The notes under the pieces: generated by a model
The model's database searches: none
What the model saw: the letters and a program-made list of their open reading frames with translations, nothing else
What the model was told of the DNA's origin: nothing
DNA from: Alcanivorax sp. 24
GTDB taxonomy: Bacteria > Pseudomonadota > Gammaproteobacteria > Pseudomonadales > Alcanivoracaceae
Length of the DNA stretch: 64,000 bases
NCBI RefSeq assembly: GCF_004360225.1
Contig: NZ_SNUA01000009.1
Coordinates: forward strand, 1 to 64,000
Direction of reading: 5' to 3'
In this document: piece by piece, positions 26,205 through 36,809 of the stretch
Position numbering within the stretch: the stretch's first letter is position 1
Layout: the number at the start of each line of letters is the position of its first letter
Made by a program: the position numbers and the translations under genes

Positions 26205-27536
26205 ATGCTTTATTCCACCTCACGCCGGCGCTTGTTTCTGGCTGGCGGCTATGCCTTGCTGATCAACAGTAACGGTGCCCAGGCCCTGGAACTGACCGCG
26301 AACGACCATACCACCCTGAACTTCGATCTCTCCGGCACCGCCGCCTGGCTACACAGTCAGGAAAGCTACGACCAGGCCGGCACGCTGAATGAAGGCAGTG
26401 TCACCTGGCAGGAGGCGGCGGTGAAGTATGGCTTCAGCGCGGAGCATCGTTTGAATCGTGACCAACGCATCACCGGCGCACTGCGCTGGACCACCACTGG
26501 CACTTGGGGCGACGGCGACGCCGGCGGTTTTTCCGACGGCAGTGAGCGCACCACGAAACTGGAAGACGCTTTCCTCGCCTGGCATTCCGGAACCCTGTTT
26601 CCCGCTCTGGGCAAAGACGGTCTGGCGGTGTCCGCTGGCCGGCAGAGTGTGATCGTCGGCGACGGCTTCCTGATCACCAGCGATTCATTGAACTTCGGCA
26701 AAGGCATCGCCAACGGTGTTATGAACCGCGGCGGCGCTTACTATCTTGCCGGTCGCAGCGCCTTCGACAAGACCGCCATCATCAGTCTGGGTGGCGAACA
26801 AGGCTGGCGCGGTGACGTCATGTGGCTGCAATCGGACAACCCCGCCCAGGCCAAACCGGAACTCAACGTCGGTGTGCTGGAGCATGTAAACGACAAGGGC
26901 ACCGTGGGCCTCACCTACGTCAAGGTCGCCGATCTCGACGACGAATTCGCCTTTCTCTATCCACAACGGGATGACATGGAAACCGTCAGCCTGCGCGCTC
27001 AGGGCAACGCCGGCGTTGAGAATCTGTTTCTGGCGGCGGAATACGCCTGGCAGGACCAGGATCAGGACGACGAGAACGCCTGGTACGCGGAACTGGGCTG
27101 GACCTTCGCCGGACTGCCCTGGCAACCCAGTATCAATTACCGCTTCAGCCGTTTCTCCACCGGCTACGATCCGCTGCTCTACGGTAATGGCCGCGCTCTA
27201 GGCACCTGGTTCCAGGGCGAAGTGGCGGCGAATTACGCTGGACCGTTCAACACCAATTCACGAGTCCATCATCTCGCCGCGACCGTGACGCCAAAGGAAA
27301 ACCTGTCGCTCGGTTTGCTGGCCTACGACTTCACCACTCTGGACCGGGACGCCGGAGCGGACACCAGTGCCCGGGAATACGACCTCTATCTGGAATGGGC
27401 GGTGAACGACCACCTCGCCCTGATTCCGGTCATCGGCCTGTACCAACCGGACCGCGCCGCCGCCGATGGTGGCACGCAATTAGGTAATGACGATCGCAAC
27501 CTGTACAGCCAATTGATCGTCGCCTTTTCGTTTTAA
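26205..27536 (+). CDS. Outer-membrane beta-barrel channel (alginate-export/porin type)
   Basis: The 443-residue protein has an N-terminal signal (cleavage near AQA-LEL) and alternating beta strands, and ends in an aromatic-terminated strand (LIVAFSF). It resembles alginate-export-like outer-membrane barrels. It lies in the amine dehydrogenase operon, 18 bp after the cytochrome, and probably admits arylalkylamines to the periplasm. Substrate is inference. AGAGGA precedes ATG 26205. Confidence 0.8.
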   Translation: MLYSTSRRRLFLAGGYALLINSNGAQALELTANDHTTLNFDLSGTAAWLHSQESYDQAGTLNEGSVTWQEAAVKYGFSAEHRLNRDQRITGALRWTTTGTWGDGDAGGFSDGSERTTKLEDAFLAWHSGTLFPALGKDGLAVSAGRQSVIVGDGFLITSDSLNFGKGIANGVMNRGGAYYLAGRSAFDKTAIISLGGEQGWRGDVMWLQSDNPAQAKPELNVGVLEHVNDKGTVGLTYVKVADLDDEFAFLYPQRDDMETVSLRAQGNAGVENLFLAAEYAWQDQDQDDENAWYAELGWTFAGLPWQPSINYRFSRFSTGYDPLLYGNGRALGTWFQGEVAANYAGPFNTNSRVHHLAATVTPKENLSLGLLAYDFTTLDRDAGADTSAREYDLYLEWAVNDHLALIPVIGLYQPDRAAADGGTQLGNDDRNLYSQLIVAFSF

Positions 27537-27554
27537 TGCAATGAGGACTGGACC

Positions 27555-29042
27555 ATGAGCGACATCGCTTTATTACCCGAGGTGCGGGCATTCCTGCAGC
27601 AAGGCCATGATTGTTTCATCAACGGCGACTATGGCCGGGCCACCGGTCCGGCCCATCCGGTGGTGAACCCCGGCACCGGAGAAACGTTCGCGGAGGTACG
27701 GGAAGCACAGCCCGAGCACATAGACGCCGCGGTGAACGCCGCCCACCACGCCTTTCACAGCGTCTGGCGGGATATGGCGCCACTCCAGCGTGGCGCCATC
27801 CTCAACCGGCTCGCCGATCTGATCGATCAGCATGGGGAAGAGCTGGCTCAGTTGGAAACCCTGTGCTCCGGCAAGACCATTCAATTGTCCCGAGCCTTCG
27901 AGGTCGGACAAAGCAGTCATTTTCTCCGTTATTACGCCGGCTGGGCCGGCAAGATCAACGGTGAAACACTGACACCGTCACTGCCTTCCATGCAGGGCGA
28001 ACGCTACACTGCCTTCACGTTACGCGAACCGGTCGGCGTGGTGGCCGGTATCGTACCGTGGAACTTCTCATTGATGATCGCCATCTGGAAAATTGCCTCG
28101 GCGCTGATCTGCGGTTGTACCGTGGTGATCAAGCCCAGCGAGTTCACCCCCTTCACGTTGCTGCGTGTGGCCGGACTGGCAAAGGAAGCCGGCCTGCCCG
28201 ACGGCGCTCTCAATGTGGTCTGCGGCACCGGTGCCTGCGGCCAGGCGCTGATCAAGCACGAAAAGATCAGCAAGGTTTCGTTCACCGGTTCCATGAACAC
28301 CGGTCTCAAGGTCGGTGCTCAGGCCATGCAGGCCAACCTGACCCGCGCCACGCTGGAACTGGGCGGCAAGAACGCCGCTGGCTTTCTCGCTGATATCGAC
28401 ACCCCAAAAGCAGTGGCGGGCGTCATGGAAGCGGCCTATCTGCATCAAGGTCAGGTGTGCGCGGCGGCGGAACGGTTTTACGTGCACCGCTCACGGCTGG
28501 ATGAAATCGTCCACGGCGTGGCGGCACAGCTGAAGCAGCTCAAAATCGGCTCGCCGCTGGATGAAAGCACCGACTTTGGACCGCTCTCCAACCGCCCGCA
28601 CTTCGAAAAAGTCAGCCAGTACTTCGCCAGTGCCCCCGATCAGGGTTGCGAAATCGTCCACGGCGGCAGGACGCTGGACCGCCCCGGCTTCTTTATCGAA
28701 CCGACCCTGGCGGTGGCGGATCGTCGCGATGCCACTTTGCTGCAAGAGGAAGTGTTCGGCCCGGTGGCGTGCTTCCTGCCTTTCGATGACGAAGAGGAAT
28801 TGCTCTCCCTCATGAACGACAGCCCCTACGGCCTCACCGCCAGCCTCTGGACCCGGGACCTGTCCAGCGCGCTGCGGCTGGTGCCGCGCATCGAAGCGGG
28901 CACGGTGTGGGTGAACATGCACACCTTCATTGATCCAGCGGTGCCGTTCGGTGGCGTCAAGGGCTCCGGCATCGGCCGGGAGTTCGGCAGCGCCTTCATC
29001 GAGGATTACACCGAACTGAAATCGGTGACAGTGCGGTATTAA
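27555..29042 (+). CDS. Aldehyde dehydrogenase, phenylacetaldehyde dehydrogenase type
   Basis: The 495-residue NAD(P)-dependent enzyme has general base E268 (LELGGKN) and catalytic C302 (QGQVCAAA), matching classical ALDH numbering. FTGSMNTG is the cofactor-loop motif. The closest resemblance is to FeaB/PadA phenylacetaldehyde dehydrogenases. It lies 18 bp after the porin and would oxidise the aldehyde released by the amine dehydrogenase. It is cytoplasmic, so the aldehyde must cross the inner membrane. Confidence 0.9.
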   Translation: MSDIALLPEVRAFLQQGHDCFINGDYGRATGPAHPVVNPGTGETFAEVREAQPEHIDAAVNAAHHAFHSVWRDMAPLQRGAILNRLADLIDQHGEELAQLETLCSGKTIQLSRAFEVGQSSHFLRYYAGWAGKINGETLTPSLPSMQGERYTAFTLREPVGVVAGIVPWNFSLMIAIWKIASALICGCTVVIKPSEFTPFTLLRVAGLAKEAGLPDGALNVVCGTGACGQALIKHEKISKVSFTGSMNTGLKVGAQAMQANLTRATLELGGKNAAGFLADIDTPKAVAGVMEAAYLHQGQVCAAAERFYVHRSRLDEIVHGVAAQLKQLKIGSPLDESTDFGPLSNRPHFEKVSQYFASAPDQGCEIVHGGRTLDRPGFFIEPTLAVADRRDATLLQEEVFGPVACFLPFDDEEELLSLMNDSPYGLTASLWTRDLSSALRLVPRIEAGTVWVNMHTFIDPAVPFGGVKGSGIGREFGSAFIEDYTELKSVTVRY

Positions 29043-29088
29043 AAGTACGGCCGCGGAATAACGAAGGGACTACAGCATCGCAGTGGTA

Positions 29089-29195
29089 AGCGGCCCGGCC
29101 GGCGCTCCGCTTGGCCGCGAATGCCCCCGGGCCGTTGGCCATTCGCTTGCAAGCAAGCTTCCCACAGCGGCTGGTAGCACGCTGCTGGCGAATGG
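29089..29195. repeat. Hybrid REP/BIME element
   Basis: The first half (GGCGCTCCGCTTGGCCGCGAA) is a GC-rich REP variant and the second half (ATTCGCTTGCAAGCAAGCTT) is the common REP variant in inverted orientation. The same mosaic recurs at 55100-55195. It fills the start of the 353-bp gap between two convergent genes. Confidence 0.75.
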
Positions 29196-29265
29196 CATGA
29201 TCAGTGAGCTTGCAAGGCCCCACGATAGAGGACAATGCCGGTTCCCACTAAATCTCAATAAACCC

Positions 29266-29292
29266 AATAAAAAGCCGGCCCAATGGGCCGGC
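29266..29292 (-). terminator. Rho-independent terminator for acyl-CoA synthetase gene
   Basis: GCCGGCCC (29274-29281) pairs with GGGCCGGC (29285-29292) around AAT. On the minus strand it is followed by a T-rich tail (TTTTTATTGG). Confidence 0.85.
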
Positions 29293-29304
29293 GCAAGGCA
29301 GAAC

Positions 29305-29390
29305 AAAAAATCGCCGGGAGCGATTTTTGACGTCGCCTTGGCAACAGCCCACAGGGTGGCCGCCATGGACGGCAGGTCACAAAGAAGCGT
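29305..29390. repeat. Two-hairpin dispersed repeat, copy 1 (bidirectional terminator)
   Basis: A stem AAAAATCGC (29306-29314)/GCGATTTTT (29320-29328) with A and T tracts can terminate on both strands. It is followed by a second weak palindrome around CCGCCATGGACGGC. A homologous inverted copy lies at 55283-55360, where the first stem is AAAAATTGC/GCAATTTTT. It sits immediately downstream of the acyl-CoA synthetase stop. Confidence 0.75.
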
Positions 29391-29395
29391 CAGGA

Positions 29396-31051
29396 TCAGG
29401 CCGTGGCGGCCGCCTGGCGTTGCCGCGCCACTTCTTCATTGCGCAGCAGGAAGCGTTGTATCTTACCACTGGGTGTCTTCGGCAGCGACTCCACGAACTC
29501 AATTTCTCGCGGATAGGCATGAGCGGACAATCTCTGACGGACTGCTTGCTGGAGTTCCTTCGCCAAGTCGTCATCACCTCGGTAGCCGGCCCCCAACACC
29601 ACGAACGCTTTTACCAATTCGGTGCGCTCTTCATCGGGTTTGCCGATCACCGCCGCTTCCACCACCGATGGGTGTTCGATCAGAGCGCTTTCCACATCGA
29701 ACGGGCCAACCCGGTAACCGGAAGTGGTGATCACATCATCGGAACGCCCGACAAAGCTGATGCTGCCGTCGTCGTTCAGTTCCACCGTGTCGCCGCTCAT
29801 GTAATAGTGTTTCAACATCGACTTTCGCGGATCCGCCGGATAACCCGGGAACCAGAATAACGGCGACTGACTGCGATCCACGGCGAGAATACCCGGTTCG
29901 CCCACCGGCAGTTCCTCGCCGTCCTCGTTGACCACCACAACCCGGTGCCCGGGTACGGCGAAGCCGGCCGCGCCAATCCGCACCGGGTGCTCCAGCTCAT
30001 GGTGATTGCACAACACCATGCCCAGCTCGGTCTGGCCGTAATGGTCATGGATAGTAGTACCCAGCTCTTTGCCGAACCAACGGATCACCTCCGGCGTCAG
30101 CGGTTCACCGGCACTGCTGACGGCCCGCAATTTGCCGCGCAGCGCCTTGACCACGGCGTCACCACCAGCCATCAACAGCCGGTAAGCGGTGGGCGAGCCC
30201 GCCAGATTGGTGATGCCGTATTTATTGATCACCCGACAGGTGCTTTCCACGGTAAAGCCGCCGTCGTAGAAGGTGGTGGGATGACCGAGGGACAGCGGCC
30301 CGGTCACCGCATAGTAGAGCCCGTAGGCCCATCCAGGATCCGCCAGGTTCCAGAAAGCATCGTCTTCACGCAGGCCAACCGCGTATTGCATATAACCGGC
30401 GAAAGCGACGATGGCCTTGAGCGGCACCGGCACCGCCTTGGGCAGGCCGGTGGTGCCGGAGGTGAACATCATCAAAAACGGATCCTCGGCACCACGCATC
30501 ACCGGCTCTACGCCATCGTTGGCGTTATCCAGTTCCGCCCAGAAGCTGAAGTCACCCCGGCGGATGCCGCGGCCTTTGTCGCCGCCGACGGTGACCACCA
30601 ACGGAGCACTTTCCAAACCATCCAGTTTGCCGCGATTGTCACCATCGGTGATCACTACCCGGGTGCCGGCGGTTTGCAGACGGTGATCAATGGCCTTGGG
30701 GCCGAAGGCGGTGAACAACGGCTGGTACACCGCGCCGAGCCGCCAGGTAGCCAGTACCGTAATCAGCAACTCCACCCGACGGGGCAGCAGCCCGGCCACG
30801 CAATCGCCGGCGCCCACGCCCTGATCGGCGAGAAAGGCGGCGAAACGGGAAGCCTTGTCACGTAATTCGCTAAACGTATAGGTGGCGCTGTCGCCGTTGG
30901 CGCCTTCCCAGAACAGGGCGATACGTCCGGGCAGGGCATGGCGGTCGCAGCATTCCACACAGGCGTTCAAGCGCTCCAGGGATCCGGTCAGCGTGATGCC
31001 CACTTCGTTTTCAAGATCAAACTGCTCCATCGCCTCACTGTATTGGCGCAT
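29396..31051 (-). CDS. AMP-dependent acyl-CoA synthetase (acetyl/medium-chain type)
   Basis: The 551-residue adenylate-forming enzyme activates carboxylic acids to CoA thioesters. Motifs: P-loop-like MFTSGTTGLPKAVPV (A3), HDHYGQTE (A5), YYMSGDTV (A7), SGYRVGP (A8) and PKTPSGKIQR with the catalytic lysine (A10). The overall type is acetyl-CoA or medium-chain synthetase. ATG 31051 has AAGGAGAG upstream. It is convergent with the phenylacetaldehyde dehydrogenase gene and may activate an acid from that pathway, but this is not shown. Confidence 0.9.
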   Translation of the reverse strand: MRQYSEAMEQFDLENEVGITLTGSLERLNACVECCDRHALPGRIALFWEGANGDSATYTFSELRDKASRFAAFLADQGVGAGDCVAGLLPRRVELLITVLATWRLGAVYQPLFTAFGPKAIDHRLQTAGTRVVITDGDNRGKLDGLESAPLVVTVGGDKGRGIRRGDFSFWAELDNANDGVEPVMRGAEDPFLMMFTSGTTGLPKAVPVPLKAIVAFAGYMQYAVGLREDDAFWNLADPGWAYGLYYAVTGPLSLGHPTTFYDGGFTVESTCRVINKYGITNLAGSPTAYRLLMAGGDAVVKALRGKLRAVSSAGEPLTPEVIRWFGKELGTTIHDHYGQTELGMVLCNHHELEHPVRIGAAGFAVPGHRVVVVNEDGEELPVGEPGILAVDRSQSPLFWFPGYPADPRKSMLKHYYMSGDTVELNDDGSISFVGRSDDVITTSGYRVGPFDVESALIEHPSVVEAAVIGKPDEERTELVKAFVVLGAGYRGDDDLAKELQQAVRQRLSAHAYPREIEFVESLPKTPSGKIQRFLLRNEEVARQRQAAATA

Positions 31052-31120
31052 GGTCGCTCTCCTTTTTTGGTCGCGGCCCGGCGGCATGGGCCGGACCTTA
31101 TTGTCACAGGCTCGGGAATA

Positions 31121-32803
<1,683 letters not shown>

Positions 32804-32863
32804 GGCAGGCTCCTTGTCGTTCGTTGTTGTGGGTATGAGGGGCTCGTCCAGCCCCATTTCACG

Positions 32864-32883
32864 CCTTTACGTTAACGTAAAGG
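32864..32883. promoter_or_regulatory. Perfect 20-bp palindrome, LiuR-like operator
   Basis: CCTTTACGTTAACGTAAAGG is a perfect palindrome between the acyl-CoA ligase (minus) and the NADH dehydrogenase-like gene (plus). It resembles the TTTACGTTAACGTAAA-like operators I recall for MerR-family LiuR regulators of branched-chain acyl degradation. No such regulator is in the window. Confidence 0.6.
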
Positions 32884-33060
32884 TAAACTTTAACGACGTC
32901 ACTTATACTTAAGTCGTGACTGCCTGTCCACGCTTTTAGTTCATAAGGACCAGGTCAGGCTTTTCCGTTCATCCGGAGATGCCGGTAAACTGTGCTTTTC
33001 GCCGCCCTGCTCCCTGTCCGGGACCGGGGCGGCCCTGCTTTGAAGGACGGAGCCCCCTGC

Positions 33061-34353
33061 ATGAGCAAACCCAAGATCCTGGTAGTAGGAGGTGGTGCCG
33101 GCGGCCTGCCGCTGGTCACCCAACTCGGACGGAAGCTGGGCAAGCGCGGTCGCGCCGACATCACCCTGGTGGATACCAGCAACATTCACGTGTGGAAACC
33201 GCGCTATCACGAAGTGGCCACCGGCGCCATCGACGCTGACCTGGATGCCGTGGACTACCGCGCCCATGCCCGACTCAATCACTACCGGTTCGAGCCGGGC
33301 ACCCTGACCCACGTGGATGCCGCCGCGCGGACCGTCACCCTGGCGGCGATGAACGGCCCGGACGGCGAAGAGGTACTGCCCGAACGCCAGCTCGACTACG
33401 ACTACCTGGTGCTTGCCATCGGCAGCCAGAGCAATGATTTCGGCACTCCCGGCGTGCGCCAGCATTGCCTGTTCATGGATACCCGCACCCAGGCGGAACG
33501 CTTTCGCGAGCGCTTCCTGAACACCTGCCTGCACGCCAACTACCACAATGATCCGGTGTCCGTGGCAATTGTCGGCGGCGGCGCCACCGGTGTGGAGCTG
33601 GCGGCGGAAATCCATCATGCGGTGGCCATGCTCAAGCTCTACGGCCACGAACACCTGGACCGCAAGCAACTGCGCGTCACCGTGGTCGAGGCACTGCCAC
33701 GGATTCTGCCCGCTCTCAGTGAGCGAGTCTCCGCCGCCGCCACGGAACGGCTGCAGGCACTCGGCGTATCGGTCCGCACCGGTGTGATGGTGGCGGAGGC
33801 CACCGGACAGGCGCTGGTCACCAAGGACGGCGAGGAGATCAAGGCCGACCTGATGGTGTGGGCGGCGGGGGTAAAGGGCCCGGATGTCTTCGGACAGTTG
33901 GAGGGTTTCACCACCACTCGCGTCAACCAGGTCGAGGTGGAGCCGGATCTGCTGGCCAAGGGCCATGGCAATGTCTTCGTCATCGGCGACAGCGCCTTCC
34001 TCAAACCGGAAGGGGCGGAGCGGCCGATTCCGCCGCGCGCGCAATCCGCGCAGCAAATGGCTCATCACACCGCCCGGAATCTGGTTCGCCTGCTCAACAG
34101 TCAGGAGCCGAGACCGTTCGAGTACAAGGACCACGGTTCCCTGGTGTCGCTGTCCAACTACAGTTCCGTGGGCATGCTGATGGGCAATCTGAAAGGCGGC
34201 AATTTCTTCGTCGAAGGCTGGCTGGCCCGGATCATGTACGTGGGATTGTACCGCATGCACCAGGCCGCCCTGTATGGCTGGCCGCGAACCATCATGCTGC
34301 TCACCGCGGGCCGCTTCAGTCGCCTGGTGCGGCCGCGTCTTAAGCTGCATTGA
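33061..34353 (+). CDS. Type II NADH dehydrogenase-like FAD oxidoreductase
   Basis: The 430-residue flavoprotein has an N-terminal FAD motif (VVGGGAGGLPLV), a central NAD(P)H motif (VAIVGGGATGVELAAE) and a late FAD motif (VFVIGDSAF). This is the plan of non-proton-pumping NADH:quinone oxidoreductases (Ndh). C-terminal hydrophobic residues may attach it to the inner membrane. It is divergent from the acyl-CoA ligase genes and may share the palindromic operator. A role in sulfide or other quinone reduction is less likely but not excluded. Confidence 0.85.
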   Translation: MSKPKILVVGGGAGGLPLVTQLGRKLGKRGRADITLVDTSNIHVWKPRYHEVATGAIDADLDAVDYRAHARLNHYRFEPGTLTHVDAAARTVTLAAMNGPDGEEVLPERQLDYDYLVLAIGSQSNDFGTPGVRQHCLFMDTRTQAERFRERFLNTCLHANYHNDPVSVAIVGGGATGVELAAEIHHAVAMLKLYGHEHLDRKQLRVTVVEALPRILPALSERVSAAATERLQALGVSVRTGVMVAEATGQALVTKDGEEIKADLMVWAAGVKGPDVFGQLEGFTTTRVNQVEVEPDLLAKGHGNVFVIGDSAFLKPEGAERPIPPRAQSAQQMAHHTARNLVRLLNSQEPRPFEYKDHGSLVSLSNYSSVGMLMGNLKGGNFFVEGWLARIMYVGLYRMHQAALYGWPRTIMLLTAGRFSRLVRPRLKLH

Positions 34354-34394
34354 CAGCAACGGGCACCGCCCGGCAACCTTCCCACGGACCAGAC

Positions 34395-34488
34395 TACGAA
34401 GCCGCTGTGGGAAGCTTGCTTGCAAGCGAATCGCACTTTGGAACCCTGAAAATTCGCTTGCAAGCAAGCTTCCCTCAGCGGCTTCGTA
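34395..34488. repeat. REP/BIME palindrome
   Basis: Arms 34395-34431 and 34452-34488 are 37-bp reverse complements with one mismatch; the core is GTGGGAAGCTTGCTTGCAAG. It lies after the Ndh-like gene and before the BrkB-family gene. Confidence 0.88.
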
Positions 34489-34594
34489 GCAATCACCAGA
34501 TCCGGTCACCTCCTACGAAGAAAAGTGGACTTTCTTCTCGGCGCGCATAGCGGAACAATAGTCCCATCGACAATCTCCGCCAGGACGACACCGC

Positions 34595-35506
34595 ATGCAA
34601 AAGATCAAGGACATCGTCCTCTATTGGTTCGGCATTCTCAAAGCCTCCATCGGCTATTGGTTAAGAGGTGATGCCCTGATCCACGCCGGCGCCCTGGCGT
34701 TCTTCACGCTGTTTTCCATCGCGCCGGTGGTGATCCTGGCGGTCCAGGTGATCGGTTTGGTGATGAGCACCGACGCCGCCATGCAGCAAATCATGAGCCT
34801 GCTGGAAAACAACGTCGGCGCCGACGCCGCCCAGGCGGTGGCGGAAGCGGTGGAGCGCACCCGCATCACCGAGGGCGGCCTGCTGCCCACCGTGATTGGT
34901 GTTGGCGCCATGCTGATTGGCGCCACCACTGTCTTCGCCCAGATGCAGCGTTCACTCAATAACATCTGGGACATCGCCCCACGGCCGTCACGCAATACGT
35001 TATTCGCGCTAATCAAGAACCGGCTGTTATCGCTTACCGTGGTGCTCTCCATCGGTTTCGTGATGATGGTGTCGCTACTGCTCAGCGTGGTCACTCAGGC
35101 GCTGATGGTGTTCGCCCAGGAATGGCTGCCAGTGCCCGGCATCGCGATGGTGGCGGTGGAAACGCTGGTATCGGTAGCGGTGACCACACTGCTGTTCGCC
35201 ACCATCTTCAAGGTCCTGCCGGACGCCATTCTGAGTTGGCGTGACGTGTTGCTCGGCGCGCTGGTCACCGCCTTATTGTTCATTCTCGGCCGCTTCCTGA
35301 TCGCGCTGTATCTTTCCCACACCGCCACCGCCTCCACCTATGGCGCCGCCGGTTCGCTGGTGTTGCTGTTGTTGTGGGTGTACTACTCGTCGCTGATCCT
35401 GCTGTTCGGCGCCGCCGTCACCCGCGCCCGCGCGGAAGCCCGTAACAGTATCGTCCGGCCACGCGCCACCGCGGTACGGATACGGCGCATACTGGAAGAT
35501 CAATAA
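34595..35506 (+). CDS. YihY/BrkB-family inner-membrane protein
   Basis: The 303-residue protein has about six transmembrane segments (residues 30-60, 95-115, 140-165, 180-205, 215-240 and 248-270) and the family pattern HAGALAFFTLFSIAPVV near the start. Members were once called ribonuclease BN, incorrectly; their function is unsettled. ATG 34595 is used. It is followed by the lytic transglycosylase gene after 39 bp. Confidence 0.88.
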   Translation: MQKIKDIVLYWFGILKASIGYWLRGDALIHAGALAFFTLFSIAPVVILAVQVIGLVMSTDAAMQQIMSLLENNVGADAAQAVAEAVERTRITEGGLLPTVIGVGAMLIGATTVFAQMQRSLNNIWDIAPRPSRNTLFALIKNRLLSLTVVLSIGFVMMVSLLLSVVTQALMVFAQEWLPVPGIAMVAVETLVSVAVTTLLFATIFKVLPDAILSWRDVLLGALVTALLFILGRFLIALYLSHTATASTYGAAGSLVLLLLWVYYSSLILLFGAAVTRARAEARNSIVRPRATAVRIRRILEDQ

Positions 35507-35545
35507 CCGGGGCTCCGCCCCGCCCCCTGCTGTCATGGAGAGATT

Positions 35546-36799
35546 ATGCCCCGCCCCTTTTTATTCACCATACCGGCTTTGTTGTTCGGTCTCGTTGCCG
35601 GTGCCCATGCCTTGGAACAGGAGGATTTCCAGGCGTGTCTGGGTGAACTGGAACAAAAAGCCATGGAGGACGGTATTGATCCGGAACTGGCCCACCAGCG
35701 GATCCCCGCCCTGACCCTGCAGACCCGGGTGGTCGAACTGGACCGCAAACAGCCGGAATTCACCAGCAGTTTCGCCGACTACTATGGGCGCCGGGTCACC
35801 ACGCAGCGGATAAAACAGGGCCGGGAGCTACGCCGCCAGCACGCCGATCTGTTGGCCAAGGTGGAAGCGGAGTATGGCGTCCCCGCCGCTTACCTGCTGT
35901 CGTTCTGGGGCCTGGAAACCAACTACGGCGGCTTTTACGGCAACACTCCGGTTCTCGACGCGCTCGCCACGCTGGCCTGTGAAGGCCGCCGCGGCGCCTT
36001 CTTCACCGCCGAGTTGATGAACGCCCTGCGCATTGTCGAGGAAGGCGCCATTACAGTGCCGCAAATGGAAGGCTCCTGGGCCGGCGCCATGGGCCATGTC
36101 CAGTTCATGCCGTCGACGTTCCTCCGCTACGCCGTTGACGGCGACGGCGACGGCCGTCGGGATCTCTGGCACAGCCTGCCGGACGCGCTCTCCTCCGCCG
36201 CTAATTTCCTCAACGCTCTGGGCTGGCGGGCCGGCGAGCGCTGGGGCCGCGAAGTCTCGTTACCGGAAACCTTCGACTACAGCTCGGCCGGCCTGGGTGA
36301 ATCCTGGCCGCTGAGCTACTGGCGTGAACGCAATGTGCGTCTTCCCAATGGCCAGCCGCTGCCGGACGCGCCGATGAACGCTTCATTGTTACTGCCTTCC
36401 GGTGCCAATGGTCCCGCCTTTCTGGTGTACGAGAACTTCCGCGTGATCATGGGCTGGAACCGTTCCGAGGCCTATGCCCTGGCCGTGGGCCGTCTGGCGG
36501 ACCGAATCAATGGCGCGGGAAAACTCAGCCGGGCGCCGGTACCAGCACCTCGCCTGCACCGGGACCAGGTCAAGGCACTGCAGGCGCGTTTGAACGCCGA
36601 CGGCTTCCAGGCCGGTTCCGAAGACGGCCTGCTCGGTCCGGGCACCCGCGCCGCGCTCGGCCGCTTCCAACAACGACAGGGACTGCCTGCCGATGGCTTC
36701 CCGGACGAAGCCAGCCTCAAGGCATTGGGTATTCTCCAGGAGGAAGCGGCAGCCGAATCAGGCGGATCGCCACCACAGCGGCGGATGCCGCGGGAATAG
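35546..36799 (+). CDS. Lytic murein transglycosylase (MltB family) with peptidoglycan-binding domain
   Basis: The 417-residue periplasmic enzyme has a signal peptide (cleavage near AHA-LEQ) and a catalytic domain (about 30-320). The catalytic Glu is in FWGLETNYGG, and MGHVQFMPSTF follows. The C-terminal peptidoglycan-binding domain is at about 330-400 (LQARLNADGFQAG...FQQRQGLPADG). It lacks a lipobox, so it is the soluble MltB-like type. GGAGA precedes ATG 35546. It is followed ten bases later by the PQQ dehydrogenase gene. Confidence 0.92.
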   Translation: MPRPFLFTIPALLFGLVAGAHALEQEDFQACLGELEQKAMEDGIDPELAHQRIPALTLQTRVVELDRKQPEFTSSFADYYGRRVTTQRIKQGRELRRQHADLLAKVEAEYGVPAAYLLSFWGLETNYGGFYGNTPVLDALATLACEGRRGAFFTAELMNALRIVEEGAITVPQMEGSWAGAMGHVQFMPSTFLRYAVDGDGDGRRDLWHSLPDALSSAANFLNALGWRAGERWGREVSLPETFDYSSAGLGESWPLSYWRERNVRLPNGQPLPDAPMNASLLLPSGANGPAFLVYENFRVIMGWNRSEAYALAVGRLADRINGAGKLSRAPVPAPRLHRDQVKALQARLNADGFQAGSEDGLLGPGTRAALGRFQQRQGLPADGFPDEASLKALGILQEEAAAESGGSPPQRRMPRE

Positions 36800-36809
36800 G
36801 AGCTGTACC

